DNA of 35,703 nt from a virus. Position 1 is the stretch's first letter. Each line of letters begins with the position of its first letter. Shown piece by piece: positions 7,342-15,325 of this stretch. The translations under genes and the position numbers were made by a program. The stretch is from the IMG/VR virus record IMGVR_UViG_3300044846_001439, positions 1-35,703 of that record. One strand, 5' to 3'. The notes below the pieces were generated by a model. That model saw only the letters and a program-made list of their open reading frames with translations, ran no database searches and was not told where the DNA came from.

Positions 7342-7719
7342 TTAAAAATCAGGATATCCCTTTGATCCGTTATATTTGTTTCTTGCAACAACATCAGTTC
7401 TTGTTTTTATGTCTGTTAAAGAACCAACTTGTCCATTATTTTCTCCTTTACCTAATTCATCACCATCAGAAATGGCATCTTTATTTACGGAAGAATATTC
7501 ATTTTGTCCGTTATATCTGTTTCTTCCTAAATTGTCAATTCTATTTTGTATATCAACGGAAGAACCGACTTGACCATTAACGTCACCTTTACCTTTATCG
7601 TCTCCATCGGATAAGGCGTTTTTATTAACCGAAGAATAGAAGTTATTGGTATTATAACCATTCTTACTAAGAACTTCTTTTCTAAATTTTTCTGCTAAAA
7701 TTTCTAATTGTGTTGCCAT
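7342..7719 (-). CDS. Protein built of 47-residue tandem repeats
   Basis: The 125-aa product has a short helical N-terminus followed by two near-complete copies and a partial third of a 47-residue repeat. The Tyr pairs at 22/28, 69/75 and 116/122 mark the period. Each full copy contains YSSVNK, SDGD, GKG, NGQVGS, DI..R and RN.YNG. The D-G-D-x-x-G-K-G stretch looks like a turn-rich, possibly metal-binding loop, but no known motif is matched. It lies 1 nt after the 165-aa gene in the operon. A structural role in the virion is a guess from repeat character and context. Confidence 0.6.
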   Translation of the reverse strand: MATQLEILAEKFRKEVLSKNGYNTNNFYSSVNKNALSDGDDKGKGDVNGQVGSSVDIQNRIDNLGRNRYNGQNEYSSVNKDAISDGDELGKGENNGQVGSLTDIKTRTDVVARNKYNGSKGYPDF

Positions 7720-7720
7720 G

Positions 7721-8218
7721 TTAATATGATATTAATTTTTTAAATTTTTGAATCTCTTCAAATAATCCAAGTGATGATATTGGACTTATTGTGCTTTTAT
7801 GTGAATTACTTTTTAATAAATTGGTTGGTATCTTTAAAGTCTCATCTTTAGTGTGAGTTTTAAGGTGACTATTTTTTCTTTGTCCGTTTATACTACCAAT
7901 TTCGTCAGCTCTTTTTCTAGCGTCTTTAACATTACTAACTAAATCTCTTTCTCCTTGTAAATGTTGCTTAGACCATTTATCCATTAAGTCCCCTCCTGAT
8001 AAATCATATTTAACTCTATCTACTGATTTATCCATTTTTTGGAAATCATGAATAATTCTTTTAAGTTGTCCATATTTTACAGTTTTATCATTTAAAAGTT
8101 TTTTAGCTCTTTGTACCCCGTGTACATGTTGTCCACCTAAACTTTTAATAGTATGATTAATTTTGTCTAATATGTTTTGAGGTATATTGAATACCCTATT
8201 TTTTAAATCTTTATTCAT
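7721..8218 (-). CDS. Basic helical protein of unknown function
   Basis: The 165-aa product is Lys/His-rich and mostly helical (IPQNILDKINHTIKSLGG and QHVHGVQRAKKLLND at the start). It ends in a short amphipathic segment LGLFEEIQKFKKLI. It overlaps the upstream 247-aa gene by 8 nt and is followed 1 nt later by the repeat protein, so all are co-translated. The basic character would suit an internal, DNA-associated virion protein, but nothing proves that. Confidence 0.55.
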   Translation of the reverse strand: MNKDLKNRVFNIPQNILDKINHTIKSLGGQHVHGVQRAKKLLNDKTVKYGQLKRIIHDFQKMDKSVDRVKYDLSGGDLMDKWSKQHLQGERDLVSNVKDARKRADEIGSINGQRKNSHLKTHTKDETLKIPTNLLKSNSHKSTISPISSLGLFEEIQKFKKLISY

Positions 8219-8954
8219 TATCTTTTAAATGTTTCATAATATCATTAATTGATAATTTATGACTATTCATTGTATTTTTCAATGATTTTAATTGTTTTAA
8301 AACAATTGGATTGATTTCTTTTTCTTCTGTTTGTTCATCTTTTGAAACAATTTCATTGTCTTTTGCTTTCTTTGCTAAAACACTTTCAATATACTCTTCC
8401 ATGAATTTTTTAGGATTTTCCACCAACCTAACTTTATCTGCTGGTAATTTTTTATCATATCCCATTTGAGCCAACCTATCCTCGGCTTCGGGTTCATCCA
8501 AACCTAATTCATCCTTAAAATGGTCTTCAGCCGCCTCATAATCGGCATCTTTTGCCATTGTATCGTCAAATCCTAACGCTTTACTCATATCAGATTCCGC
8601 CCAATATCTCATTGTGGCACCACCAACATTAGCCATTCTACCCATAGAACCAAAAGCGGCCTTTGCAACATCATCAGTTGTTTTCTTTTGTGTAACACCC
8701 TTTGTATCAAAATTGGTTGGTTTTTTACCTGTGGCAATATTTCCGTATTTGTCCACAATCTCATCAACCTCTGTTTCTACCTTATCAGGTATTTCATCAT
8801 AATTCGTTTTATCTGAGAATTCTTTAGCCCATTTACCCCATTTCTTCTTTTCTTTGTTAGGTTTACCCTTTTCATTGGCCTTCGCATAAAAGAACCTTTG
8901 TTGTGCTTTTGATGCAAATTTCTCCTCAATTACCTGTTTTATAAAATTATTCAT
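8211..8954 (-). CDS. Unknown protein with SKAQQRFF motif, possible internal or head protein
   Basis: The 247-aa product starts with a short helix ending in IEE (residues 9-11) and then SKAQQRFFYAKA (15-26). SKAQQ(R/K)F motifs are typical of small phage and bacterial proteins related to DUF3008, though the rest does not obviously fit that family. The remainder is acidic and helical with KLPADKVRLVENPKKFMEEYIESVL near 195-215. It is the first gene of a five-gene minus-strand operon and faces the plus-strand gene at 8987 across only 32 bp. A TATTTATA element on the minus strand lies 15 nt upstream (8970-8977). Confidence 0.55.
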   Translation of the reverse strand: MNNFIKQVIEEKFASKAQQRFFYAKANEKGKPNKEKKKWGKWAKEFSDKTNYDEIPDKVETEVDEIVDKYGNIATGKKPTNFDTKGVTQKKTTDDVAKAAFGSMGRMANVGGATMRYWAESDMSKALGFDDTMAKDADYEAAEDHFKDELGLDEPEAEDRLAQMGYDKKLPADKVRLVENPKKFMEEYIESVLAKKAKDNEIVSKDEQTEEKEINPIVLKQLKSLKNTMNSHKLSINDIMKHLKDNE

Positions 8955-8969
8955 CTAAATCGGTTTTAT

Positions 8970-8977
8970 TATAAATA
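8970..8977. promoter_or_regulatory. Shared TATAAATA/TATTTATA element in a 32-bp divergent gap
   Basis: TATAAATA on the plus strand (TATTTATA on the minus) sits between two divergent starts, 15 nt from the minus-strand ATG (8954) and 9 nt from the plus-strand ATG (8987). It is the only obvious signal in the gap, so it may serve both directions. Confidence 0.45.
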
Positions 8978-8986
8978 TCAAATCTT

Positions 8987-10501
8987 ATGAAAGATATTTA
9001 TAGAAACATGAATAGACAGAATATTTTAAATTTTTATGGGTCAAAATTAGATTTAAGGTTGGATTCTTCCGAATTATATGATTTTGAGTTGGGTAAAACT
9101 CAAGGTGATTACGATGTTGAGGTAATAGATATAAACAATCCAATAGTTTATTCGACGTTGGTGATTAATACCAATTTAACCGATTTCGATTGTGATAGAA
9201 CAACAATCACATTAACGGAGTATGATAATAGGGTAAACGACCCATATTATCCTTATTCAGCATTAACCACCACAATATCATATACTGGATTTACTAACTT
9301 CATATCAAATTACCATAAAAGGATAATTTTAAACAATGATGTTTATAGATTTATGGGTATTACGGGTGAAATACACTACATGAGGATAACCGGATATAAT
9401 AATCCATTATCTTTTAATCCTAATATGGGTAATTCAAGTAATGAAATCATTAACAAGTTTGATGATGAATACTTAAAATGTACATCTAAATTATCCACGC
9501 CAGGTTCAAGTGCTTGTTGTCCAATAACCTCAAAACTATCAAATAAACCTTGGGCTTATCAATTTTATCAACCAGCAACCAATTGTACATCACCAATCAT
9601 TCAAAAAAGAACGGAAAAGGGATGGACATTAGATTTTGTTTTTAATAGGGAAAGTCTACCTTGGTCGGAAGGTAATATATTTTATTATTACGGGGTAAGA
9701 GGTAGTACGAGTACAACCGAGACCGCAGACAATAGTTTATTGTTTAAGTTTACTAACGATGGTAAAATCGAATACAACGCAGTTCGTTACAGTGGTAACT
9801 GTGACCCATCAAGCGGATACTCTGAAAATTATTACACTGAAGTTGGTGTCACCCCAACATTATGTACAACCGGATTAACTGACAATTTTAATATTACAAT
9901 TGTTTTTGATAGATATAAACATTACCAAGATTGTGATATTGAAAATGAAGGTGGTTGGAATGATTTAATTATTGGACCACACCCAATTCAATATGATAAT
10001 GTTGAGGTTACGGCAGTTACATCAACCCAAATAACAACAGGTTATTTGATAACTAACTCATTGGAAGTTTTAACTGGTGCAACCCCAAATTACCAATATG
10101 TTGAGGAGTTAAATAAAAAATGGAATTCGGAAAGACAAAAAAGATTGGGTGTTTTAAAAATATATTTAAATGGTAACTTAATCTATAAAAAAGAAAATTT
10201 TGAGGAGGTAATTGCATCAAACAGGGGCATACAACCATTCATACAATCTTGGGGTGGGGTGGATAATGAAAGTGATGGGGTTTGTTGTTTTAATATTAAA
10301 TCAATAAAATATTTTGAAGAACCTTTGAATTTTCCAAGAGTTAAACATCATTATTTAACCGAAATAAAAACAAATTTTGAAATTGTCGAATGTAATGAAG
10401 ATTGTTTAGATACCTTATTAGGGGTATTTTCAAATGGTTTGACAACGGAAAATGGTGAGAGCATAATAAACGAAAACAATAACGATATCATACTATTTTA
10501 A
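8987..10501 (+). CDS. Probable virion appendage protein with LamG/lectin-like fold
   Basis: The 504-aa product is beta-rich. The segment ~207-405 resembles a concanavalin/LamG-like sandwich: a first strand with aromatic residues (WTLDFVFNRESLPW), a middle strand (ADNSLLFKFTNDGKIEYN), FNITIVFDRYK, and the hallmark late strand LKIYLNGNLIYKKENFEE. Such domains on phages usually bind glycans or decorate fibres. It contains several Cys residues (ACCPIT, CDPSS, GVCCFN). It is the first gene of a short plus-strand group with two other probable appendage genes. The ATG follows a TATAAATA element by 9 nt. The exact virion position is unknown. Confidence 0.55.
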   Translation: MKDIYRNMNRQNILNFYGSKLDLRLDSSELYDFELGKTQGDYDVEVIDINNPIVYSTLVINTNLTDFDCDRTTITLTEYDNRVNDPYYPYSALTTTISYTGFTNFISNYHKRIILNNDVYRFMGITGEIHYMRITGYNNPLSFNPNMGNSSNEIINKFDDEYLKCTSKLSTPGSSACCPITSKLSNKPWAYQFYQPATNCTSPIIQKRTEKGWTLDFVFNRESLPWSEGNIFYYYGVRGSTSTTETADNSLLFKFTNDGKIEYNAVRYSGNCDPSSGYSENYYTEVGVTPTLCTTGLTDNFNITIVFDRYKHYQDCDIENEGGWNDLIIGPHPIQYDNVEVTAVTSTQITTGYLITNSLEVLTGATPNYQYVEELNKKWNSERQKRLGVLKIYLNGNLIYKKENFEEVIASNRGIQPFIQSWGGVDNESDGVCCFNIKSIKYFEEPLNFPRVKHHYLTEIKTNFEIVECNEDCLDTLLGVFSNGLTTENGESIINENNNDIILF

Positions 10502-10503
10502 AC

Positions 10504-10511
10504 TATTTATT
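10504..10511 (+). promoter_or_regulatory. TATTTATT element 3 nt before fibre-like gene
   Basis: CTATTTATTTAAATG: the element ends 3 nt before the ATG at 10515 and leaves no room for a Shine-Dalgarno sequence. Confidence 0.5.
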
Positions 10512-10514
10512 TAA

Positions 10515-11318
10515 ATGGCAGGGAAAAAAATAACAGAATTATCTAGCTCAATTGCACCAAGCATGACGGGAGTAACCGTTGTTGCATATGGTGGTACAAC
10601 ATATAAATCAACATTATCAACACTTAGACAAACTTTGGTTGATAGTGGGTCACACAGATTCACTGGTAGTCAATTTATTAGTGGTAGCCTAACATTAACA
10701 GGGTCTATGCCTAATTTAACCGTGGGTAGTGGAACATATCATACCGACAATCCTGAAATTTTACACGTACAGAATAGTGGTAGTTTTAATATTGCACATT
10801 TTGAAGCTGATAACCAATATTATGCACAGATAAACATAAAAAACACTAATTCTGGAAATAACTCAAGTACTGATTTGGTTTTAACGGCAGACAATGGTAC
10901 CGAAACCAATCATTATATTGATTTAGGTATAAATTCATCCACATATACTGGCGGTTTAGTTGGTTTAGAGAATGATGCATATCTATTGAATGTTGGTAAA
11001 GATTTATATGTTGGTACTGTTGGTGGAATAAATCATCCGGCTAATTTAAAATTATTTGCTCAAAATTCATGGGAAAATCCACAGATATTGATTAGTGGGT
11101 CTCGTCAAATTTCTTTTAATACTGGTTCTGTAAGTTCAGGTTTCACTTACGAATTTAGTGGAAGTATTAAGTCTAACCATAATATTAATAACAACGGGTT
11201 TACCATTTTGACAAGTGTAACGTCAAGTTTTGTTAATGATACTGAAGCTGCAGCTGGTGGGGTACCATTACAAGGACTTTATAGAAGTGGTAGTTTTGTA
11301 TTAATTAGATTAACGTAA
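10515..11318 (+). CDS. Probable tail fibre or appendage protein, Gly/Ser-rich beta structure
   Basis: The 267-aa product is rich in short Gly-Ser beta repeats (RFTGSQFISGSLTLTGS, GSGTYHTDN, LISGSRQISFNTGSVSSG), as in trimeric phage fibres and decorations. Residues ~25-110 and ~190-240 carry most of this pattern; the centre is Asn/Gly-rich. No catalytic motif or intramolecular chaperone is visible. The ATG is only 3 nt after a TATTTATT element (10504-10511) and 13 nt after the stop of the preceding gene. Fibre identity is an inference from composition and neighbours. Confidence 0.5.
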   Translation: MAGKKITELSSSIAPSMTGVTVVAYGGTTYKSTLSTLRQTLVDSGSHRFTGSQFISGSLTLTGSMPNLTVGSGTYHTDNPEILHVQNSGSFNIAHFEADNQYYAQINIKNTNSGNNSSTDLVLTADNGTETNHYIDLGINSSTYTGGLVGLENDAYLLNVGKDLYVGTVGGINHPANLKLFAQNSWENPQILISGSRQISFNTGSVSSGFTYEFSGSIKSNHNINNNGFTILTSVTSSFVNDTEAAAGGVPLQGLYRSGSFVLIRLT

Positions 11319-11329
11319 TATTATAGAAT

Positions 11330-11701
11330 ATGGAATTTTTTATCAGACAGGGCGCAAGTGACCCAATATTAAAGATGAGAATGATTGATGATGGTAAAAA
11401 CGATAAATCATCATTTAATGATTTGTTAGAAACTGGTTGTACAATCACATTTGAAATGTCGGACGTTAAAACAGGGGAACCTGTGGTATTGAATAGTGAA
11501 TGTTTCTTAACAAATAGGACAAAATTATATAATCAGACAACTGATGAATATTATATCACACATAGATTTACAGAAACCCACACATCAGAAATTGGTAAAT
11601 TTGAAGGTAAAATAACGGTTCAATTTTTAGATACCAATCAAAATCCAACAACAAAGTTAATTTTACCCGTTAAGGAAAAATTATTCATTAATATTTTTTA
11701 G
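11330..11701 (+). CDS. Small beta-sandwich protein, BppU N-domain-like
   Basis: The 123-aa product fits an all-beta, Ig-like layout: FFIRQGASDPILKMRMIDD, then a strand with CTITFEMSDVKTGEPVVL, and later GKFEGKITVQFLD followed by LPVKEKLFINIF. This order resembles the N-terminal domain of baseplate upper proteins of siphophages (BppU type) and related adaptor domains that plug receptor-binding proteins into the baseplate. It is 11 nt after the fibre-like gene, supporting a shared role in the tail tip. The similarity is judged from pattern only. Confidence 0.45.
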   Translation: MEFFIRQGASDPILKMRMIDDGKNDKSSFNDLLETGCTITFEMSDVKTGEPVVLNSECFLTNRTKLYNQTTDEYYITHRFTETHTSEIGKFEGKITVQFLDTNQNPTTKLILPVKEKLFINIF

Positions 11702-11719
11702 TACCGCAAATTATTCTTA

Positions 11720-11727
11720 TATTTATA
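11720..11727 (+). promoter_or_regulatory. TATTTATA element upstream of DNA polymerase
   Basis: TATTTATA is followed 65 nt later by the polymerase ATG; the leader between holds two small hairpins. Confidence 0.5.
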
Positions 11728-11760
11728 CTTGTAAACAAGGCAAACTACTGATTTTCAGTA
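11728..11760 (+). promoter_or_regulatory. Two small hairpins in the DNA polymerase leader
   Basis: CTTGT (11728-11732) pairs with ACAAG (11735-11739), and TACTGA (11746-11751) pairs with TCAGTA (11755-11760). In T4 the polymerase binds a hairpin in its own mRNA leader; a similar translational operator is possible here but the hairpins do not reach the start codon. Confidence 0.4.
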
Positions 11761-11792
11761 AGCTAATACGTCACATTTAAAAAAAATATAAG

Positions 11793-14696
11793 ATGAAAGA
11801 GGTTATCTCTCAGGAAGTTATAGAAGGCTTCCTTAACGGTGGCGACGATGAAATGTATATCGTCGGTGTTGAATACGACTACCCCACCAACACAATTTAC
11901 AAAATTATTCAGGACCCCGAAAAGGGAAAGATTGTAAAATCAGATTCATTTACTCCATTTATGTGGGTTGGTGATTTATCAGGTTTAGGTTTTTACAATA
12001 ATTCAAAATCCATACAAAAAAAACGTATGGGTGAATTTGGTATTTTAATTGAAAAATTAGATACTCATGGTGATGAACGACTTGAATCGGGTATGAAATA
12101 TTTGGTAAAAAGTCTTAAATCATATACCGATTTAATTTCATTTTTCAGAATGGGTGGTATTAATCCGTGGGATGAAAAATATAGACAACACTTTACGGTT
12201 TTATCACCAGTAGAACAATATCTTGTTCAAACGAAAAAAAGATTATTTAAGGGTATTGATGAATATTCAGGTGTTAATAGATTTGTATTTGATATTGAAA
12301 CCACAGGTCTTGATCCTGAAACTTGTGTTATCATATTGATTGGGGTTAAAGATAATCGTGGTTTAAACATAACAATTCCTGCCTTTGGGGAAGATGGAGA
12401 AAAAAAATGTATTGAAAGATTTTTTCAATATATAAGGGATTTAAAACCAACAATTATTGCTGGATACAACTCCGCATTTTTTGACTGGCCATTCATATTA
12501 AAACGTGCACAAATTCTTGGTGTTGATGTTGATGGAATGACTCAAATTTTCACGTCTCAAGGAATGAAAGAGAAAGAGGGAATGTTAAAATTGGCAAATG
12601 AAGTTGAGCCATATAAACAACATATCATTTGGGGATTTAATATTATTGATATTGCACATTCTGTTCGTAGAGCACAAGCAATTAACTCAGAGATTAAGTC
12701 TTGGGGTTTGAAATATATCACAACATATTTGGAGAAAGAAAAACCTAATCGTGTGTATGTTGAGGGTAGTAAAATTTCAAAGATATATCTTGATAATGAA
12801 AGTTATTATGTGAATCCAAAAACGGGTGGATATAAACAAATAGGTGAACCGGGTACTGAGGATTTATTAAAAAAATATCCAGGTAAGTTTGAAATATGGC
12901 CAGGTAGAAAAATTGTAGAACAATATCTTGACGATGACTTGTATGAGACAATGGTTGTAGATGATTCATTCTCTCAATCCACATTCTTACTTTCAAAACT
13001 TGTACCTACAACGTATGAAAGAATTGCCACCATGGGTACTGCGACGTTATGGAAAATTATCATGTTAGCATGGTCTTACGAAAATAATTTAGCTGTACCA
13101 TCTAAAGATGAGAAACGAGCATTTACAGGAGGATTATCTCGTTTATTAAATGTTGGTTACGCAAAGAACATTGTGAAGTTTGACTACTCATCACTTTACC
13201 CATCTATTCAATTAGTATATGATGTGTTTCCTGCTTGTGATGTAATGGGTGTACAGAAATCGATGTTAAAGTATTTCCGTAACATTCGTATTAAGTACAA
13301 ACACCTCGCGGGTGAATTAAAAGATAGTAATCCTGTTGCGTCAGAAATGTACGACCGTAAACAATTACCAATTAAGATTTTCATTAACGCTTACTTTGGT
13401 TCATTATCCGCACCTCACGTATTTCCTTGGGGTGAAATGGATTCAGGTGAAACCATTACGTGTATTGGTCGTCAGTGTTTACGTATGATGATTATGTTCT
13501 ACATGCAAAAAGGTTACAAACCTCTTGTGATGGATACGGATGGTGTAAACTTTGAAACTCCTGAAAGTGCAAAAGATGCTGTGTATGTTGGTAAAGGATT
13601 AAATGAATTAGTTAAAGAAGGTAAAGAATATTTTGGTATTGAAGCACATACTGCTGAGTTTAATGATTTATTCATGAGGGGTGAGATGGGACTTGATATT
13701 GACTACACCGCACCAGCTTGTATTAATGTATCCCGTAAGAATTATATTATTAAATTAATAAAGAAAGGTAAGGAGAAAATTAAATTAACAGGTAATACTA
13801 TTAAATCAAAAAAATTACAAACTTACATTGTTGAATTCTTAGATGAAGGATTAAAATATTTGTTAAATGGTGATGGGCATTCATTCGTGGAATTATATTA
13901 TAACTATGTTGAGAAAATCTACAATAAAGAAATACCATTATCAAAAATAGCAAATAAAGCTCGTGTTAAACAATCTATTAATGAATATAAAAAACACGTA
14001 CAAAAAACAACTAAGTCAGGTTCTTTAATGTCAAGACAAGCACATATGGAACTAATAATTCAAAATGATTATCCCGCTGGTTTAGGTGATACGATTTATT
14101 ATGTTAACAATGGCATAAAAAAATCATCTGGTGATGTTGAAAGAAAAACTAGATGGACAAAAAAAGAGATGATTGAGTATGTTGAAAAAATGGGCGAGGA
14201 GATGCCAAAGGATTATGCCGTTATAAATGTCAATTGTTATATGATTGACGAAAAGGAAATTACGAATAATCCTGATTTAAAGGGTGATTATAATGTTCCT
14301 CGTTATTTAAGTAATTTCAATAAACGTGTTGAACCTTTATTAGTTGCGTTTAATCCAAACATTAGAGAAGACATTCTTATAGAAGATCCAAAGGATAGAC
14401 AATATTTTACCAAATTACAATGTGAACTTGTTAATGGTTATCCATTAAAAGAAAGTGGACAAGATAAATTTGATGAGGTAATGACACTTTCAGACAGTGA
14501 AGTTATTTTTTGGAATAGAGTGGGTCGTGATCCTTATTTCATGTATGTTGAAGATAGTTTAAAATTGGTTGACCAAAACTGGGTTGAACATAATAGAAAA
14601 GTATTATCACTACAAGCTGAAAGTACTATTAGTAATGAAGATGAAATTATTGAAAACAATAATCACGATTATGCATTTCATGCAATCGAAAGTTAA
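11793..14696 (+). CDS. Family B DNA polymerase with 3'-5' exonuclease (gp43-like)
   Basis: The 967-aa protein carries Exo I FDIETTGLD (Asp167, Glu169), Exo II AGYNSAFFDWPF, and Exo III in QYLDDDLYETMVVD. The polymerase motifs are A FDYSSLYPSI (Asp464), B KIFINAYFGSLS (Lys528) and C VMDTDGVNF (Asp581, Asp583). Motif C has Gly where most family members have Ser (DTDS). The A-to-B spacing of ~64 residues is shorter than in T4-type gp43 and closer to compact cellular B polymerases, so the fingers look short. It replicates the phage genome in the host cytoplasm. The leader (11702-11792) has two small hairpins. The first ~35 codons are richer in C-ending codons than the rest. Confidence 0.93.
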   Translation: MKEVISQEVIEGFLNGGDDEMYIVGVEYDYPTNTIYKIIQDPEKGKIVKSDSFTPFMWVGDLSGLGFYNNSKSIQKKRMGEFGILIEKLDTHGDERLESGMKYLVKSLKSYTDLISFFRMGGINPWDEKYRQHFTVLSPVEQYLVQTKKRLFKGIDEYSGVNRFVFDIETTGLDPETCVIILIGVKDNRGLNITIPAFGEDGEKKCIERFFQYIRDLKPTIIAGYNSAFFDWPFILKRAQILGVDVDGMTQIFTSQGMKEKEGMLKLANEVEPYKQHIIWGFNIIDIAHSVRRAQAINSEIKSWGLKYITTYLEKEKPNRVYVEGSKISKIYLDNESYYVNPKTGGYKQIGEPGTEDLLKKYPGKFEIWPGRKIVEQYLDDDLYETMVVDDSFSQSTFLLSKLVPTTYERIATMGTATLWKIIMLAWSYENNLAVPSKDEKRAFTGGLSRLLNVGYAKNIVKFDYSSLYPSIQLVYDVFPACDVMGVQKSMLKYFRNIRIKYKHLAGELKDSNPVASEMYDRKQLPIKIFINAYFGSLSAPHVFPWGEMDSGETITCIGRQCLRMMIMFYMQKGYKPLVMDTDGVNFETPESAKDAVYVGKGLNELVKEGKEYFGIEAHTAEFNDLFMRGEMGLDIDYTAPACINVSRKNYIIKLIKKGKEKIKLTGNTIKSKKLQTYIVEFLDEGLKYLLNGDGHSFVELYYNYVEKIYNKEIPLSKIANKARVKQSINEYKKHVQKTTKSGSLMSRQAHMELIIQNDYPAGLGDTIYYVNNGIKKSSGDVERKTRWTKKEMIEYVEKMGEEMPKDYAVINVNCYMIDEKEITNNPDLKGDYNVPRYLSNFNKRVEPLLVAFNPNIREDILIEDPKDRQYFTKLQCELVNGYPLKESGQDKFDEVMTLSDSEVIFWNRVGRDPYFMYVEDSLKLVDQNWVEHNRKVLSLQAESTISNEDEIIENNNHDYAFHAIES

Positions 14697-15325
14697 TCAA
14701 TAGTTGGAAATAGAATGGATGTCATAAATTGTTTTGCTCTATCCTCTCCGAGTTTAGCTTTTAAAACATTATACGTCCTTTCATTTTTTTGTTGATGTTC
14801 ACAGTATTTGTTTTGACCTATTTTAATATCATTAACTAAATTAAGGTTCGTTTCTGCAACTGATAGTAACTCAATATATTCTTCAAAACTTCTTATTGCA
14901 ATATTTGCCATTATTTGAAATTCATCATCGTTGGGTACAATAGCGATTGCGTCTTTTGAAAATATAACTTTAGCCCATTCGGGTAAATTGTAAGGAGTCT
15001 TAAAATCATATGGTGAAACATATGTATCATTACTAAGAACAGGACTCCAATCTAAAAACGATGCTAAACACTTATTAGGAGTTGTAATAATATCAAACCC
15101 AAATATCGGTTCTGGATTAAGGTTACTTGGAAAACATGTAAAATGTAAGACTTCTAAATTTTTATCACTATATCTTTCAATATGTGCAATTCTGAATACA
15201 TCAGAAATAAATCTACGGTTATCCCACCCAAAATCTTCTGTCGGTATTTTTACTCCGTCACAACTTTCAAGAATTATTTTTTCAAAATTATTTGCAACCC
15301 TATCTAGTGTTTCTTTATAATTCAT
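14693..15325 (-). CDS. Ferredoxin-dependent bilin reductase (PcyA/PcyX/PebS family)
   Basis: The 210-aa product matches the FDBR family along most of its length: LEVLHFTCFP with His61, FGFDII with Asp78, DWSPVL, LPEWAKVIFS, and the C-terminal GQNKYCEHQQKNERT and MTSILF blocks. His61 and Asp78 are 17 residues apart, as are the catalytic His88 and Asp105 of cyanobacterial PcyA; a His at this place points to a PcyA/PcyX-type rather than PebS/PebA-type enzyme. The PcyA Asp220/Lys221 pair is conservatively changed to Glu182/Arg183. These enzymes reduce biliverdin IX-alpha with electrons from ferredoxin to phycocyanobilin or phycoerythrobilin. The gene overlaps the heme oxygenase gene by 11 nt, forming a heme-to-bilin pair. 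The product made cannot be told from sequence. It is somewhat shorter than the usual 230-250 aa. Confidence 0.87.
   Translation of the reverse strand: MNYKETLDRVANNFEKIILESCDGVKIPTEDFGWDNRRFISDVFRIAHIERYSDKNLEVLHFTCFPSNLNPEPIFGFDIITTPNKCLASFLDWSPVLSNDTYVSPYDFKTPYNLPEWAKVIFSKDAIAIVPNDDEFQIMANIAIRSFEEYIELLSVAETNLNLVNDIKIGQNKYCEHQQKNERTYNVLKAKLGEDRAKQFMTSILFPTID

Noticed and set aside
14698-15325. Treating the 210-aa product as just another hypothetical protein
   Set aside because: Its motifs align along the length with PcyA-type bilin reductases, including His/Asp spacing of 17, and its neighbour is a heme oxygenase; chance is unlikely.
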